Below, one piece after another: positions 1 through 10,615 of a DNA stretch of 64,000 nt. Source of the stretch: Rhodocollybia butyracea (Eukaryota > Basidiomycota > Agaricomycetes > Agaricales > Omphalotaceae); the NCBI GenBank assembly GCA_015501585.1, contig JADNRY010000338.1:1-64000 (forward strand), in the 5' to 3' direction. The notes beneath the pieces are model-generated. The model saw only the letters and a list, made by a program, of their open reading frames with translations. It did no database searches and was not told where the DNA came from. Numbering within the stretch: position 1 is the first letter of the stretch; the number at the start of each line of letters is the position of its first letter. Both the position numbers and the translations under genes were made by a program.

Positions 1-120
1 TTTTAGGCCTAATACCGGTCAATTAAAATCTGATGAGTACTGCTTTTCACTGTAATTTGTTCTCCATGGCAACCAAGTATAGAACTTTGATAGAACTGCA
101 ATGCCGATATTAGGCCTAAA
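1..120. repeat. Short inverted-repeat (MITE-like) fragment
   Basis: Bases 1-18 (TTTTAGGCCTAATACCGG) are repeated in inverse orientation at 103-120 with one mismatch. The pair is about 85 bp apart and could be a small foldback element or the right part of one cut by the window edge. From 121 to 474 I see no gene and no other structure. Confidence 0.4.
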
Positions 121-474
121 ATTGGCCTAAGGCATGTAACCGTACATTTTGACATTTTGTAGGTGTTATACAATGCAATAAGAGAGTTATACGGAGCCCA
201 AGCATGATAGCCGTTGCCAAGGCAAAGAACTTAACAATAATACTCAGCGAGCTGTGAAGGTATGCCCACAAGCGTAGCCTAGAGCCAAGCTAGCAAGGAT
301 ACCTGGGCTCCCCGGAGATGTAACGCTAGATTGTCAATCTAGTTATACCCAAGAGTGCATACTCTCTAAACTACAGGACATCTCGAAGCAGGATAAGTAC
401 TAAGCCAATGTGTTACTCAAGGGAAGGAATTATGAGGGAAGGCATCCCTCGCACTAAGACCCCCAACGAGCTAT

Positions 475-801
475 GTTAAGATATGGACTTTACAGTCCGT
501 AACAATGGACCAGAACAATCCCAAGGAAACCATAGAGGTCTATTCACGGCACCAGTCGTAACCGTGAGGACAGTAGAAACATGCTTAGCGGTCCTATGGA
601 AAGCTACATCCTCTGATATATACCCAAGAATGGACTATTTCTTTATTGTGTGTACCATATATAGGCTGGAGTTTCCTTTCCAAGCCAGATTCCTCTGTTC
701 CACTCTCTTTCCGTCTCTCTCTGTATCTGTTTCATCTATTTTTTGTATTAAACTCTCTCTACTCAGTATATAAGCCAGACATATTTATTCAATAAGACAA
801 G
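475..801 (+). mobile_element. LTR-like segment (possible solo LTR)
   Basis: The segment begins TGTTAAGATATGG and ends AATAAGACA, so it has TG...CA ends. It contains TATA-like stretches (tatatataccc near 617, tatataagcc near 769) and a long CT-rich tract at 680-760, as LTR promoters do. No gag or pol reading frame follows and no second LTR was found, so this would be a solo or decayed LTR. The family cannot be assigned and no convincing primer-binding site is seen. Confidence 0.35.
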
Positions 802-1110
802 TTACTTGCCACCTCCCCTGTACGAGATTGGTTGTGTTCCTTCACCTCAAAGTTTCTTGCCCTCGACTTGACTGCTAAGACCAGTGCTCCATAGAACGTC
901 CCCTTGGGACTAGTAGCATGACGCCTCCTGACTTGGTTATCTTTAGCAAGTAATAAACTTCACAAAGTTACTTACCACCTCAGTGTTTGAGATTGGTTGT
1001 GGTTTCTTCACCTCAGAGGATCTTTCCCTTGATTTGTATGTTAGGAAGTGAGCTCCGTAGAATGTCCTTGGGACTAGTAGCATGACGCTTCTCTACTTGA
1101 TTACGAGTTG
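785..1110. repeat. Two ~160 bp direct repeats after the LTR-like segment
   Basis: Bases ~785-945 and ~960-1110 share the same order of blocks: agttactt-ccacctc, gagattggttgtg, ttcttcacctca, a cttg-gat segment and cttgggactagtagcatgacgc. They differ by scattered substitutions and short gaps. Noncoding. Confidence 0.6.
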
Positions 1111-2050
1111 GTTGTTAGTTTCTTCACCTAGTAAGTAGCTGGTCACCTCTCTACGTGTTCCCGTGGAGAAGTGTTAGTTGCTTCACGAAGTTGTTAGCCA
1201 GTCTCAATGCTTTACCATGGAGTGACTGATAGTTTCTTCAAGGAGTTTGATTTACTGTCATATTACTTGCTTGGCGGAATTTGGCCTGTAATAGAATTTC
1301 ACAAACTTCCTTTGGCCCACTTGAGAATCTGATCGAGTCTTGAGCGTGTGAGTTCCCTTGAACTCCAGATCAACCTTAAATCTAGTTGCTTCCTTAGAGG
1401 GGACGGTTTCTAGTAAGGAATTATTTGGCTCCAGAGTGAGGGTTCCTTAGTCGACTTCCCTGTGAAGTTAGGCGAGCCACTAAGATTGTGGTACAAGTTC
1501 CTAGTGATTAAGTTCACTCACAATATCGTAGCTTGGCCCAGAGTTTGGTCGAGGACTTTACGGCGTCACAGCAGCTAGTGCCAGAGTTTGCCTAGGGTTG
1601 TTGACAAACCTCGAAGTTACTATTCTAGCTAGTGCCAGAGTTTGCCTAGGAGAATCTTAGTTTCGTTGTATTGGTTTTTGGTTTTGATTATTTGGTTTTG
1701 GACACATACACATTATTGGTTTTGGTTTGGTTATATTGATTCAGACATCCCAATGTTCCCTCGTACATATGTACACCCAGCTAGGCTTCCCTCGACTCAG
1801 TTCTAAGAGTTGTCCAAGCTTAGTTACCCATGTTAACGCAATGGTCTTGAGCCTGGAGCAACCGCATGCATACCTCTGATACTATCAAACTTTCCCTCGG
1901 GGAATCTCTGACAACCCGCCCTCACTCCCTTACATATCAATAGTCTGGTTAGGTGCGGTATTGTTTTTGTTAGGTTGTTTTATAGCACCTTTTGCATACC
2001 TACACATAAATACCCAAATACCGAGACAGCTTTTTCAGGTCCACAGCCTT
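1111..2050. other. Noncoding stretch with short repeats
   Basis: No supported gene. It continues the degenerate repeat character of the preceding DNA: gttgttagtttcttcac-type words recur, and gctagtgccagagtttgcctagg occurs twice (about 1573 and 1630). It could be the remnant of a retroelement leader. Confidence 0.4.
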
Positions 2051-2055
2051 GAGTC

Positions 2056-2240
2056 CACATCAGCAAGTTGGAAGGTGTATGGGAGCTATGGTGCCATGCA
2101 ACCCATACATTGTCATACGAAGTATGGAAAAGAGGGGGTACATAGAGTCCCATACTTGTCCCATACAGCAACCATACATACCCATACATACATTTTACCA
2201 TACCAGGACTGATAGCCATACTAAATTCATACAAATAATG
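2056..2240. repeat. Left arm of an outermost inverted repeat, CATAC-rich
   Basis: The block catcagcaagttggaagg-gtatggg near 2057-2082 reappears inverted at about 8220-8258. The rest of the arm is unusually rich in catac/gtatgg words. It encloses both nested transposons and may be the terminus of a third, older element. Confidence 0.45.
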
Positions 2241-3399
2241 GGTAACAATATACAGGAATGGGAGTCCATTCTCTTAAGGAAATGGACTCTATTTATGATC
2301 ACTATACTTTAAGTACATTGCAACTACTTAAGAATATAAAACTACTTAAAGACTACAAAATACTTAAGTTGCCATAGAGGAGAATAGAAAGGTTTGAGCA
2401 AAGATCTTAAGGGACTCATTAAGAGCATTCTTAAGAATATTTTGAAGCCTTACTGTGAAAAGCTTTGAGTCCTGTCTTAAGGATGTCATTAAAGAACATG
2501 TAAAAAGCTTAATGCAACCAGTCACTTACCCATGTCTCATTATCTTATCATTCTCCCTTTCGCTCTTGCCTGGCACTACTGCGGCGCGGGGGTCGATTTT
2601 GGGCCGAGAAGGTGCTGTATCACCAGTGGCCAATTGAGGACAGTGCTGTCAACAGTCTGTGAGTTGTACAAGTCACCACACCAGGGGCCCAGTAGTGACA
2701 GACAGTGGATCGGAAGAGTTGATGCGGTGCAACAAGGATGAAAGAAAGAGGAAAGAGGTGAAGTGGTGTTAGCGCCCATTTCCATTAACCATGTGATGGG
2801 TCAAAGCACCACTCGGAAAATACAATAAGTAAGAGCCGGGCTTTGTCTGATCTCCTTTTTGTCTTTTTAAACAATAGACAGAAGTACTTCAAGTTTAAAA
2901 TGCTTGACCACCGTGGGCTGCCGTCTTCTTGCCTTTTCCCTCCCCCTCCCGAGTCCCCCCTCCTGCCTATGTATTGTACTTGATGCAAAGTGATTTCAAA
3001 GTGTTCAACTCGGTCCTCGGACTCGAACAGCGCGCCATGTGCTATTGGGCAACACAGGCAATAATTTTGTATTACTTCGGCACTGGTCAGCGAGGCAAGC
3101 GGCGAGGTGGCTGAGAACAGAACAAATGACAGGTTTCGTCTTGCTTGATAAGTCTATCCTTATGCACTGGCATGCAACTTAGGCATGGCTATTTCTTAAT
3201 CAATTGTTGTTAAGATGTTTTTTACAGCTGTTTGCAATATTCATGACAGTCCGTGAATTTGAGACATGTCTTGTAATTTTGAGTGACTTAGAGAAATTGT
3301 CATTTCAAATGACTTGTGAATTTTAAATTTTGCCTGCCGCCTGCTGCTACTCTTTGCTCACTTTCATCATGGCTCATAGCATTCTACTACCTCTTCAAC

Positions 3400-5086
3400 A
3401 GTGAAGAGCCGTGAATTCATCGACAATAGTGACGACTTTGAGGATGACAATGCTTCAGCAAAATTAGTCACAGATCTCACTCATGGTGATGATACTGAAT
3501 CTGAAACCGACAACGACGAAATCCAGAGCCAACCTTCTACAGATTTTACCATGGATCCCGAAATTGCTGCAGATCTTGAAAGACAACGTGAGGAAGATGT
3601 GAAGAAAGCAAAGGAAGCACTGATGAGAGCTGAACAGAAAGCTGAGAAGAAAAGGAGAGCAGACGAAAAGAAAAGAAAAGCAGATAAATCTACACGTAAG
3701 TTACTGTTTCCTTGTTGTTTTTGACGCGTCTTACATTCATAATCAGCTTCAAGCCCAAAGACTCCTCCTCAGCCTCGCAAGAAGGGCCGCAAAAGTGATG
3801 AAAACGAGAAACAAGGTACGTGTGTGGTTTTATTGCCAAATTTTCTTACTCATTGTCTGAACGAGGTAGTGCGCCCAAGGACCTTAACCTTTCAGTTAGC
3901 CTTCAACTGTACATGTATCCTACTCCCGCAGAGGCCAAGAAACCAGTGAAAAACCGAACAGCTGCCAAAACTCAGATCTGGAAATTTGACTTTGCTGACC
4001 CGCTCTCAACCTTTGAGGCCCAACTTCTGGTTCGAACCGATGATTTTTTCAAACCTGACAACAGTAACATTGATGACTACGACATCGCATATACAATTGC
4101 TCGAGCTGCTCCTCAGCCTGTGATGCTTGACAGTGAAGAGAGCTATGTTCATCTGGTTGAATCTCTGAAGAGTACAAGTCAAGTTGTGGTGTATGTTACA
4201 AGAAAGAAGAGTGATATAGTGAGTTTTTTTTTGTCACTTGTTCTTTGCTTGTATTGCTCACAGCTACATGTAGATTGACATGAGTAACAATAAAGAAAAT
4301 GGTAAGAAAAACAGCAAGAAAAAAAAATCCAAGGTATTTCTCATCGAACGTATCTTTATGTGTGCTAACGCATTGAAGGTACCTGCCGAACGTGACATCG
4401 ATTCAGATGATGACCCCGTTAACCAAAATATCATTGCTCTTTGTGGTCAATGGCCCTGTGAAACAAAATCTTGTCCGAGCGAAAATTGCTGGATCAATCC
4501 TGAGACTGCGGCACATTTTCCTCTTCACTTCAAGTGTCTTGAGAGATGGAGCATGGCCATGGTGCGCTCTATATTTTTTCGTATGAATAACGCTGATGAC
4601 ATACTTAGCTGGATGGTCCCGAACGAGCAATGATTGACTCACCACCAAATGATCCTCTTTTTACCACCAACAATGAACATAACTCTCTTGCCTCCCATGT
4701 ATTACAGCAGCATCAAGTGCGACGCAACTCAACAGCCAATGGCTCCAACATTAGCATCAATATCACCCCGAAGGTGCCGCACTTCTTTGTCCAGCCCCTC
4801 TACCTTCTCAATTTCCCACCCCATCACCACTGCTACCGCTACACTTTCGCCGCTATTGCTCTCTCCTGACCACACGCCTGGACCGCATATGACCATGGCC
4901 AATTTTTGTACATGATATGGACTTGATGAATCTGTCTCTCTGAAACTTATTCAACTCGGCTATGCAAACACGAACAGCCTCCAATATACCCAAGTGTCTG
5001 ACTTGAAGGAGTGTGGATTGTTGCCAGGGAATATCGCACAGCTTTGTGCAGCTGTTTCGGAATGTTCACTTGTTCATGCTGGATAG
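3400..5086 (+). CDS. Transposon-borne charged protein with SAM-like C-terminus
   Basis: At least five exons can be joined. The first (from about 3400) has an acidic segment (IDNSDDFEDDN) then a Lys/Glu/Arg-rich coiled-coil-like segment. A short basic exon follows (PPQPRKKGRKSD), then a folded-looking domain at 3930-4218 (begins KNRTAAKTQIWKFDF). Next comes a Lys-rich linker, a Cys/His-containing exon at 4380-4630 (CGQWPCETKSCP...HFPLHFKCLERW), a proline-rich stretch, and a C-terminal helical exon ending at 5086 that looks like a SAM-like domain (LIQLGYANTNSLQYTQVSDL). Proteins of this layout are familiar as uncharacterised, repeated proteins of Agaricomycetes (from memory). The start codon lies in an unresolved short first exon near 3369-3400. 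Its location wholly between the transposon's terminal repeats suggests it is cargo or a transposition helper; that is inference. Confidence 0.6.
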
Positions 5087-5209
5087 GAATATAATGTTTT
5101 ACCTGCTTTCATGTTTTCTTACTCTCGTTTTGCATTTGCACATACAATAGAATCACATATATTGTATACTACATCACTATAGTCACTTGTTATCACAGTA
5201 GTACTTGAA

Positions 5210-6300
5210 TCACATATATCCTGCATGAGCAATGTATCCCTCTGCATCCTCTGGTGTGATTATCTCCATTACTTGTACCATATCGTAAAGCAAACCTTCT
5301 GAAGTGAATAAAGAACCATAACAATGAATGAAACTTTTGATTTTGAGAACGCCTCTTCAATGGGATTGAAGTCAGGTGAATACGGCGGTAGAAACTTGAT
5401 ATGAATGCCTACAAGTCACTGTCAGAATACAGTCACTTTGAGAGTCTGTGGACATACCATATTCCTCTGCCAGCTCAATGATACATTCACCATGATGAAT
5501 ATGGGCATTATCCATGATCAGAATACTGTGAGGTCCCGGAAAAGGTGTCGTTAAAGGAAGCTGCAGTGGTAGCTAAATGAGATCAATCTATACAGGCTGA
5601 GAAAATCTTGAGACGAACCACAGATTCCTCCAAAAATTGTAGAAACCTTGCTCTTGTCATTGATCCTTCGCAGGCTGTTGCTGCAATCATCCCATCAAGA
5701 GACAAAGCTCCAGTTCCCGTAAGTCGCCTGCCACAAACAAAGACAGCTTTACGAATTGCGCGAGTTCCCTTCCTGGACTGACCATATCATCGAGTCTTCG
5801 TACGCTCATCTTTTGACGTCTCATCAATGAAAATCATCTTCTCAGCACCATATGGAGCCATGCGTCGGACAAAGTCTGCTCAAACCCTTTCATTTTGTTC
5901 GGCAGCAATAATGCGGAGTTTTTTGGTGGAGAGGCCATGCCGTTCGAGTTCACGATGAATAGTTGTAAAGTGTGCGGAAATGAAACGGTTGTTGTCCATC
6001 ATGTCACAGAGTTCATCAAGGAAATAATCAGGACGATGGTGGACCAGGGCAAGGAGATATTGGATATCATTCATATTCAGTGTGCGAGGACGGCCAGAAC
6101 GGTGAGATTTAGGTTTCGATACGTGACCAGTGGCACGATAAAGTCGCAAAGTACGCCAAAAAGTTGATTCAGAGAAGCCAACGGCATCGAGGATGTCCTC
6201 AAGAGGGAGAAGATCACCTAAATGGAGCTTGATAGCTGCAAGCTTAACATCATCGCTGATGCGCTTCCGAGCTACCCTAGTGGTTATGTAGAAAGGCTCA
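5210..6300 (-). pseudogene. Tc1/mariner-type DDE transposase, decayed
   Basis: Minus-strand reading gives an N-terminal helix-turn-helix region (DAVGFSESTFWRTLRLYRAT), a GRPRTLN linker, and a catalytic domain. The first Asp is in MIFIDETSKDE, the second in ILIMDNAHIHH, and the Glu in PPYSPDFNPIEEAF, 34 residues after the second Asp (DD34E). Two short introns fit, one near 5590-5640 and one near 5405-5455 (donor GTATGT). It is broken by two in-frame TGA stops (near 5879 and 5786), both explainable as CGA to TGA, and by an apparent one-base loss in an A-run at about 5341. No clear start codon. Presumably inactive. Confidence 0.8.
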
Positions 6301-6570
6301 AAATGATAGATTTATCTAAGTAGATAGATTGGAAATTTCTATGAAGTCATTTAAAATTATAAGACATGTCCAAATTCACGGACTGTCATGAATATTGCAA
6401 ACAGCTGTAAGAGCATCATGATATTCTTAAGGAAAAATTTCTTAAGATCTTTTAGGTATCTAGGAGAATAGTTGTTAAGAACTTGTTGAGGATTTATATT
6501 TCTTAAAGAATATCTTAAAACAATAGATCATAAATAGTGTCTATTCTTTAAGAACAATGGAATCCCACTG

Positions 6571-7584
6571 TACCAATATATTCCATGCAAAATACAGGCC
6601 ATAGGCTACTAGTACTACTCCTAGAAGTGCTACCCACTGTACCCAGTCATGATACCACAGGCAAGCAAAAGCTCACAGTAACAAGCCGAAATGACCTGAA
6701 GGGCCAAATTTGCACTGCAAGTGGGTATAGTAAGACACAGAGGGTACGAGATCACAAAACCACTACATACCTGCTTGCCATTGGTATGTCTCCATCCTCA
6801 TGTATAGCCAGAGCAGTGTGTGTGCAGAGGTATCGAACAGTCTCTTCGAAGATTCTTGGCCATTTTTGCTCTTGGTAGTTCTACGTTTTGCTGATTGCTT
6901 TAGCCCAATGTAGGAACAAGTCACTGAAATCTTACCATTGCACATCACACGGAAAAGTCAACATATCCACTAGGAAACTACAAGATTCCAATTTCGAGTA
7001 GAGGTTCCAATTTTGAGCAAGTCAGCTGCTAGATAGATCTGAATGTTCATTGTCAGATAGAAAATAAGTAGAAGGGATGTGCACTTGATGTGCACTGTAC
7101 CTCCATGTTCTGCATAAGTCAAACTTATTTCTCCGGCATTGGTACGAGATGATCGAGGCTGAGCTCAGACTTGCGTCAAGTAAAAAAAGATTAAAAATGC
7201 GACCACGTGAGTTTCTGACATAAACTGTACAGTTTGCGGAGAGTGCGGTCCGTCGGAGTTTGATTCAACTTATAATTTTCTTTGTCAACGGTCCTGTCAA
7301 CTCTGCTCCAAGTCACCAGCAGCCGCCAGTTTCAGTGGCAGGTCAGGATTGCTGTATTACAGTTCCCGCCTCTTTGCTTGTTAGATGATTCAGTACTATA
7401 ACCACACTGATCTTGACAAGCCTGATTAGCTCACACATTTTTGCCGAGGAGGACCTACACACATGTACAATGAGCTCATGTCCAACATTACTGAATTGTA
7501 TCTATCATTTCAAGTAGTATGTAACTAATTAGCTAACATACCAAAATCAAATTTATTCCATACTTCCAGAGCTCAGGACACAGA
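6571..7584. other. Noncoding stretch right of the nested transposons
   Basis: No reading frame here has recognisable features. Content is AT-moderate with scattered catac-like words similar to the left arm at 2056-2240. Probably old repeat DNA. Confidence 0.4.
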
Positions 7585-7721
7585 TATAATAATTATCTAC
7601 TTGTTATTATAAGTAACTACATTGTATGATTATTTATTGTTATAACAAGACGGCATAATAATAATTCTATTGTAATCCCGCAGGCACGCTAAAGCCTCGT
7701 TTACGCTAGCAGAATATACCT

Positions 7722-7866
7722 AACCCCTAACCCCTAACCCTAAACCCTAACCGCTAACCGCTAACTTTCGCGGAGCCGCCTGCGGCGGCGCCAAGCCCTA
7801 ACCCAAACCCCTAACCCTAATATCGCGCTTCGCGCGAGCCGCCTACGGCGGCGCCAAACGCTAACC
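7722..7866. repeat. Interstitial telomere-like repeat (CCCTAA variants)
   Basis: Runs of taacccctaacccctaacccta and variants (ccctaa, cgctaa, ccaaaccc) are interrupted twice by a GC palindrome of the form cgcggagccgcc-gcggcggcgcc. Canonical fungal telomere DNA is (CCCTAA)n, so this is an internal, degenerate array. Its position inside a bounded element suggests it is carried by that element rather than marking a chromosome fusion. Confidence 0.75.
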
Positions 7867-7914
7867 CAGGCCCATCAAGCTTTTAACAAAACGGAGAAAT
7901 AATAAAACATTACC

Positions 7915-7990
7915 AGCCAGGATTGAACCGGTAACCTCCCGATCAACGCCAGAATAACATCATGGCAGCAGCAGAACCACTCTGCCAAAT
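7915..7990 (-). ncRNA. tRNA-like / SINE-like pol III promoter
   Basis: On the minus strand TGGCAGAGTGGTT (around 7975-7987) matches an A box and GGTTCAATCC (7920-7929) matches a B box, spaced as in a tRNA gene. A standard anticodon stem-loop and acceptor stem cannot be formed, so this is a tRNA-derived remnant rather than a working tRNA. Confidence 0.5.
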
Positions 7991-8575
7991 GCACATGAGA
8001 ATCTTTGATTGGCATTCAATTATAGAACACCTGTCATTCATATCAATTGCTACTAACAATAAATAATTGTAAAATCTCTGGACTTGTTATAACAAGTCGA
8101 TAATTATTAAAAGCGTGTTGGATAATGACTTCCATACATTTCCACAATGTATGGCGAAAGGTGAAAAAACATGCATGGTGATGTATGGGTGTATGTAATT
8201 ATTTTTGGCCATGCAGTTCATACACCCCATACGCTCTTCCAACTTGCTGATGCAGTTTGCAGTTGCATCCTCATTGCTTGTTCATGTTTGTCTCAACTTT
8301 CTGAACTTTGATCAAGTATTTTGGGCCATTGTACATCATTTGTATAGCAGAGTGGAGGTCTGTCCGGCATGGCTTGTTGGGCCAATGCGGCTCTAGCCTT
8401 TTTATGATGCAGGTTACCACAGTATCAATAACAAGATTCACAAAGTCAGTTCACTGTTCTACAGTGGGTGTGACAAATGGCAGCCAGAAGGCATACTTAA
8501 ATGACATTTCCGCTCAAGGACTCCGAGATCACTGTATTCAATTACCTGAAAGATTATTTATTGTTGTGATATGAA

Positions 8576-9858
8576 TTACAAGGTCATCATGATGAAAACT
8601 TTCTTCAAGTGGAAATTGTATAACCAGAACACAGAATACAAGAAAAAATGGAAAGAATGCCTACTCATATCAAAATCAACCTGGGCGCTACTAGTACTAA
8701 AAATTTAGCAAGACTCACTATTAAAGCGGCAAATACTTCGATCATTATTTGATGCCAAAGGTCCAAAGCAGAATATTCCACTGCATGATGACCAATAATA
8801 CTAACAACAGCAATTAGAATCTATGAATATGAAAATCAGCTTGAAATCAGCAAGTATTGGATATGATTGTTCCTGTTTCCCTACTTCAGAAGTAAGAATC
8901 AGGATGCCAGACTCAAACATGAGTAAAATAATTCTGGTCACTGGTGACGATTGCTTTTTATGAGTTGAATAAAGTACACTTGTTGCATGATGATGATACC
9001 TGGTTCAAAATAAGGATGTAAGTAGCATGTATAATATATGTAATATATACCATACCATCCTTTTAGTGCAAAAAAGAATAGATATGTTACACCAAATGCA
9101 ATAGAACAAAATGTTGAAGCCAAGTGAACATTATGCACAACTGGTAACTTGAGAGTATTGACAACGCAATTAGCAAGCTTGAAGGCTAAAGATCCTTTGA
9201 CCTAAGTATTAATTTCATGATTAAATTAGAAAGGCATACTGCTGTTTACCACTGTGAACCCAGCCAGCATGTATCTAATAGATTTTGAGTGCGGCCAAAC
9301 AGCACAAACTCTCTGTGCAACAAAGATGTCGCAAATAATCATCTGTGTAAAGTTCATATAATCAGGGTGGCTGCATAGTAATATGGAGACACTCAAGAAG
9401 TACTCACACAGATATTCCGGGACCAAACAGAGTGTGCATACCAGGGGAATGCTAACATGGTGATCCGTGGTGAAACTACTATCTGTATTCTACTCAGATG
9501 TATTCCCATTTGACACACATAATTCCATGTGTTTGTCAGAATTAACATAACCAATATATAGGCGAGCACTGGTTTCTTGGGAGAGCTGCTTGAAATCATG
9601 TAGCGTCTGCTGAAAATATGAAAGTATGCAAGCATGAATATCAGATTAAATTCAACGTGGTTGATATTACCCTTACAAGTAGACATATAATGTCACTAAT
9701 GCTATCAAACTATACAGCCCTATTTGCCCTCAGAATGCGCTTTCGCTCCTTTAGATTTCCTACTTACCGAAGAAGAACCATGTCGTAATATGTACAACTG
9801 TATCGTAGTAGATAGCTTGACCTGTTGCTGCAATATTTTGCACTTCGGATGGTGTCAT
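8576..9858 (-). CDS. Multi-pass membrane protein, tandem copy A
   Basis: The predicted start is ATG at 9858 (MTPSEVQNIAATGQAIYYDT). The first exon leads into a hydrophobic stretch (TTWFFF), then short exons each encoding one or two membrane helices. These include PKKPVLAYILVMLILTNTWN and a conserved-looking DIFVAQRVCAVWPHSKSIRY loop. A last exon ends at about 8576. The pattern fits a large, poorly characterised basidiomycete family of six- or seven-helix membrane proteins; substrate or ligand is unknown. Exon joins were made by eye with GT-AG borders, and I cannot confirm that the frame is open throughout. Copy B (11507-12774) has the same exon order. Confidence 0.55.
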
Positions 9859-10052
9859 GATAGGGAGCTACCTATCATCGAGGGGGGAGATCGACCCAGA
9901 AACCAAAATTGAGTCCTATTTATGAGACTGGATCAAGCCGCGGTCATAAAACCCGTCAATCCCGCTCTTGGCTGTGAGCCACTTTCTGAGGGTAATAAGT
10001 CCAGAATGTGCCGTATGATACATGATAGCTTTACAGGCCCATATTAAGTGCC

Positions 10053-10615
10053 TGGGACTGGGGCCGGGCTCAAGAGCTGCGGCCAGGGCTGACAAAAATC
10101 CTGAGCCTGGCCTTCCCACAGGGCCAAGGCCGGCCAAGGCTGGGCTCAGGTTCAGCCCGCAGCTCAGTGCTTTGTTCTTTTTGTCGGTGTATCGGTCAAA
10201 AACAATTACATTGTGGTGAATATTAGTGAGTAATTCACTCACAAATATACCACTAGAGTCATACACCTCACAACGTGCCAATATAAGTTCATGGATGGTC
10301 ACACAAAGCAACAGCTGTTACATCAAAACCCAATATACAGTTGTGATTATCTAGTATGACCGCATGTATGGCGAATAGTCAAATAGGACCAGGTTCAATA
10401 TAGTAGAACATAGAAGGTTAAGATCCCATCTAGGCAAAGATAACCCCTAAACTCACTCATAATTCCAGTGCTGATGGGCCCCGGCCGAATGCTCAGGGAA
10501 ATCTTCAGCCCGGCCTTGAGCCCTGCTTGAGCCTTATCAAGGTCAGGTCAGGCTAGGGCTCAGTAGGGCCGGGCTCGGAGGGCTCAAGGGCTCACAGCCT
10601 TGGCCCGCACATCGC
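10053..10615. mobile_element. GC-ended MITE, possible hAT type, in copy A only
   Basis: The ~563 bp block has GC-rich ends (gggccgggctcaag on the left; inverted relatives near 10510-10580) and is flanked by the 8-bp direct repeat TAAGTGCC at 10045-10052 and 10616-10623. Eight-bp target duplications are characteristic of hAT elements. Copy B of the tandem array lacks the block (ttacaggcccat runs straight into gtctctgaac near 12987). The middle is noncoding. Confidence 0.55.

Larger units (their letters stand above)
3225..6407. mobile_element. Inner Tc1/mariner-like transposon, two genes
   Basis: The ends are near-identical inverted repeats of about 65-70 bp starting CAGCTGTTTGCAATATTCAT, each flanked by TA (3223-3224 and 6408-6409). 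The element holds a decayed DDE transposase on the minus strand next to its right end and a multi-exon second gene on the plus strand from its left end. The two genes converge and are separated by about 120 bp. Length is 3183 bp, roughly twice a simple Tc1/mariner element because of the second gene. Confidence 0.8.
2253..6570. mobile_element. Outer Tc1/mariner-like element (interrupted)
   Basis: The left end reads TA-CAGGAATGGGAGTCCATT and the right end, inverted, reads TA-CAGTGGGATTCCATTG. Both are followed by CTTAAG-rich DNA and by a shared ctatttatgatc block, so these are imperfect terminal repeats with TA target duplications, as expected for Tc1/mariner. The right arm is about 160 bp and the left about 970 bp. 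No reading frame of its own is recognised in its arms. Another element sits inside it (3225-6407). Left-arm DNA at 2540-3200 has no counterpart on the right and may be a further insertion. Confidence 0.6.
7585..8110. mobile_element. Inverted-repeat element carrying telomere-like repeats
   Basis: The ends are ~56 bp imperfect inverted repeats (taataattatc-acttgtta...attatttattgtt at 7586-7641 and its inverse at 8055-8110). Between them lie a telomere-like CCCTAA array with GC-rich palindromes and a tRNA-like promoter. There is no coding capacity, so it is non-autonomous. No family can be assigned. Confidence 0.65.

Noticed and set aside
7722..7866. Chromosome end or fusion point
   Set aside because: The telomere-like repeats are degenerate, short and enclosed by terminal inverted repeats, with continuing genes on one side; an element-borne array is the simpler reading.
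10022..10311. Frames rich in Gly, Pro and Ala at 10.0-10.3 kb
   Set aside because: They come from the GC-rich terminal repeats of the MITE, not from a protein gene.
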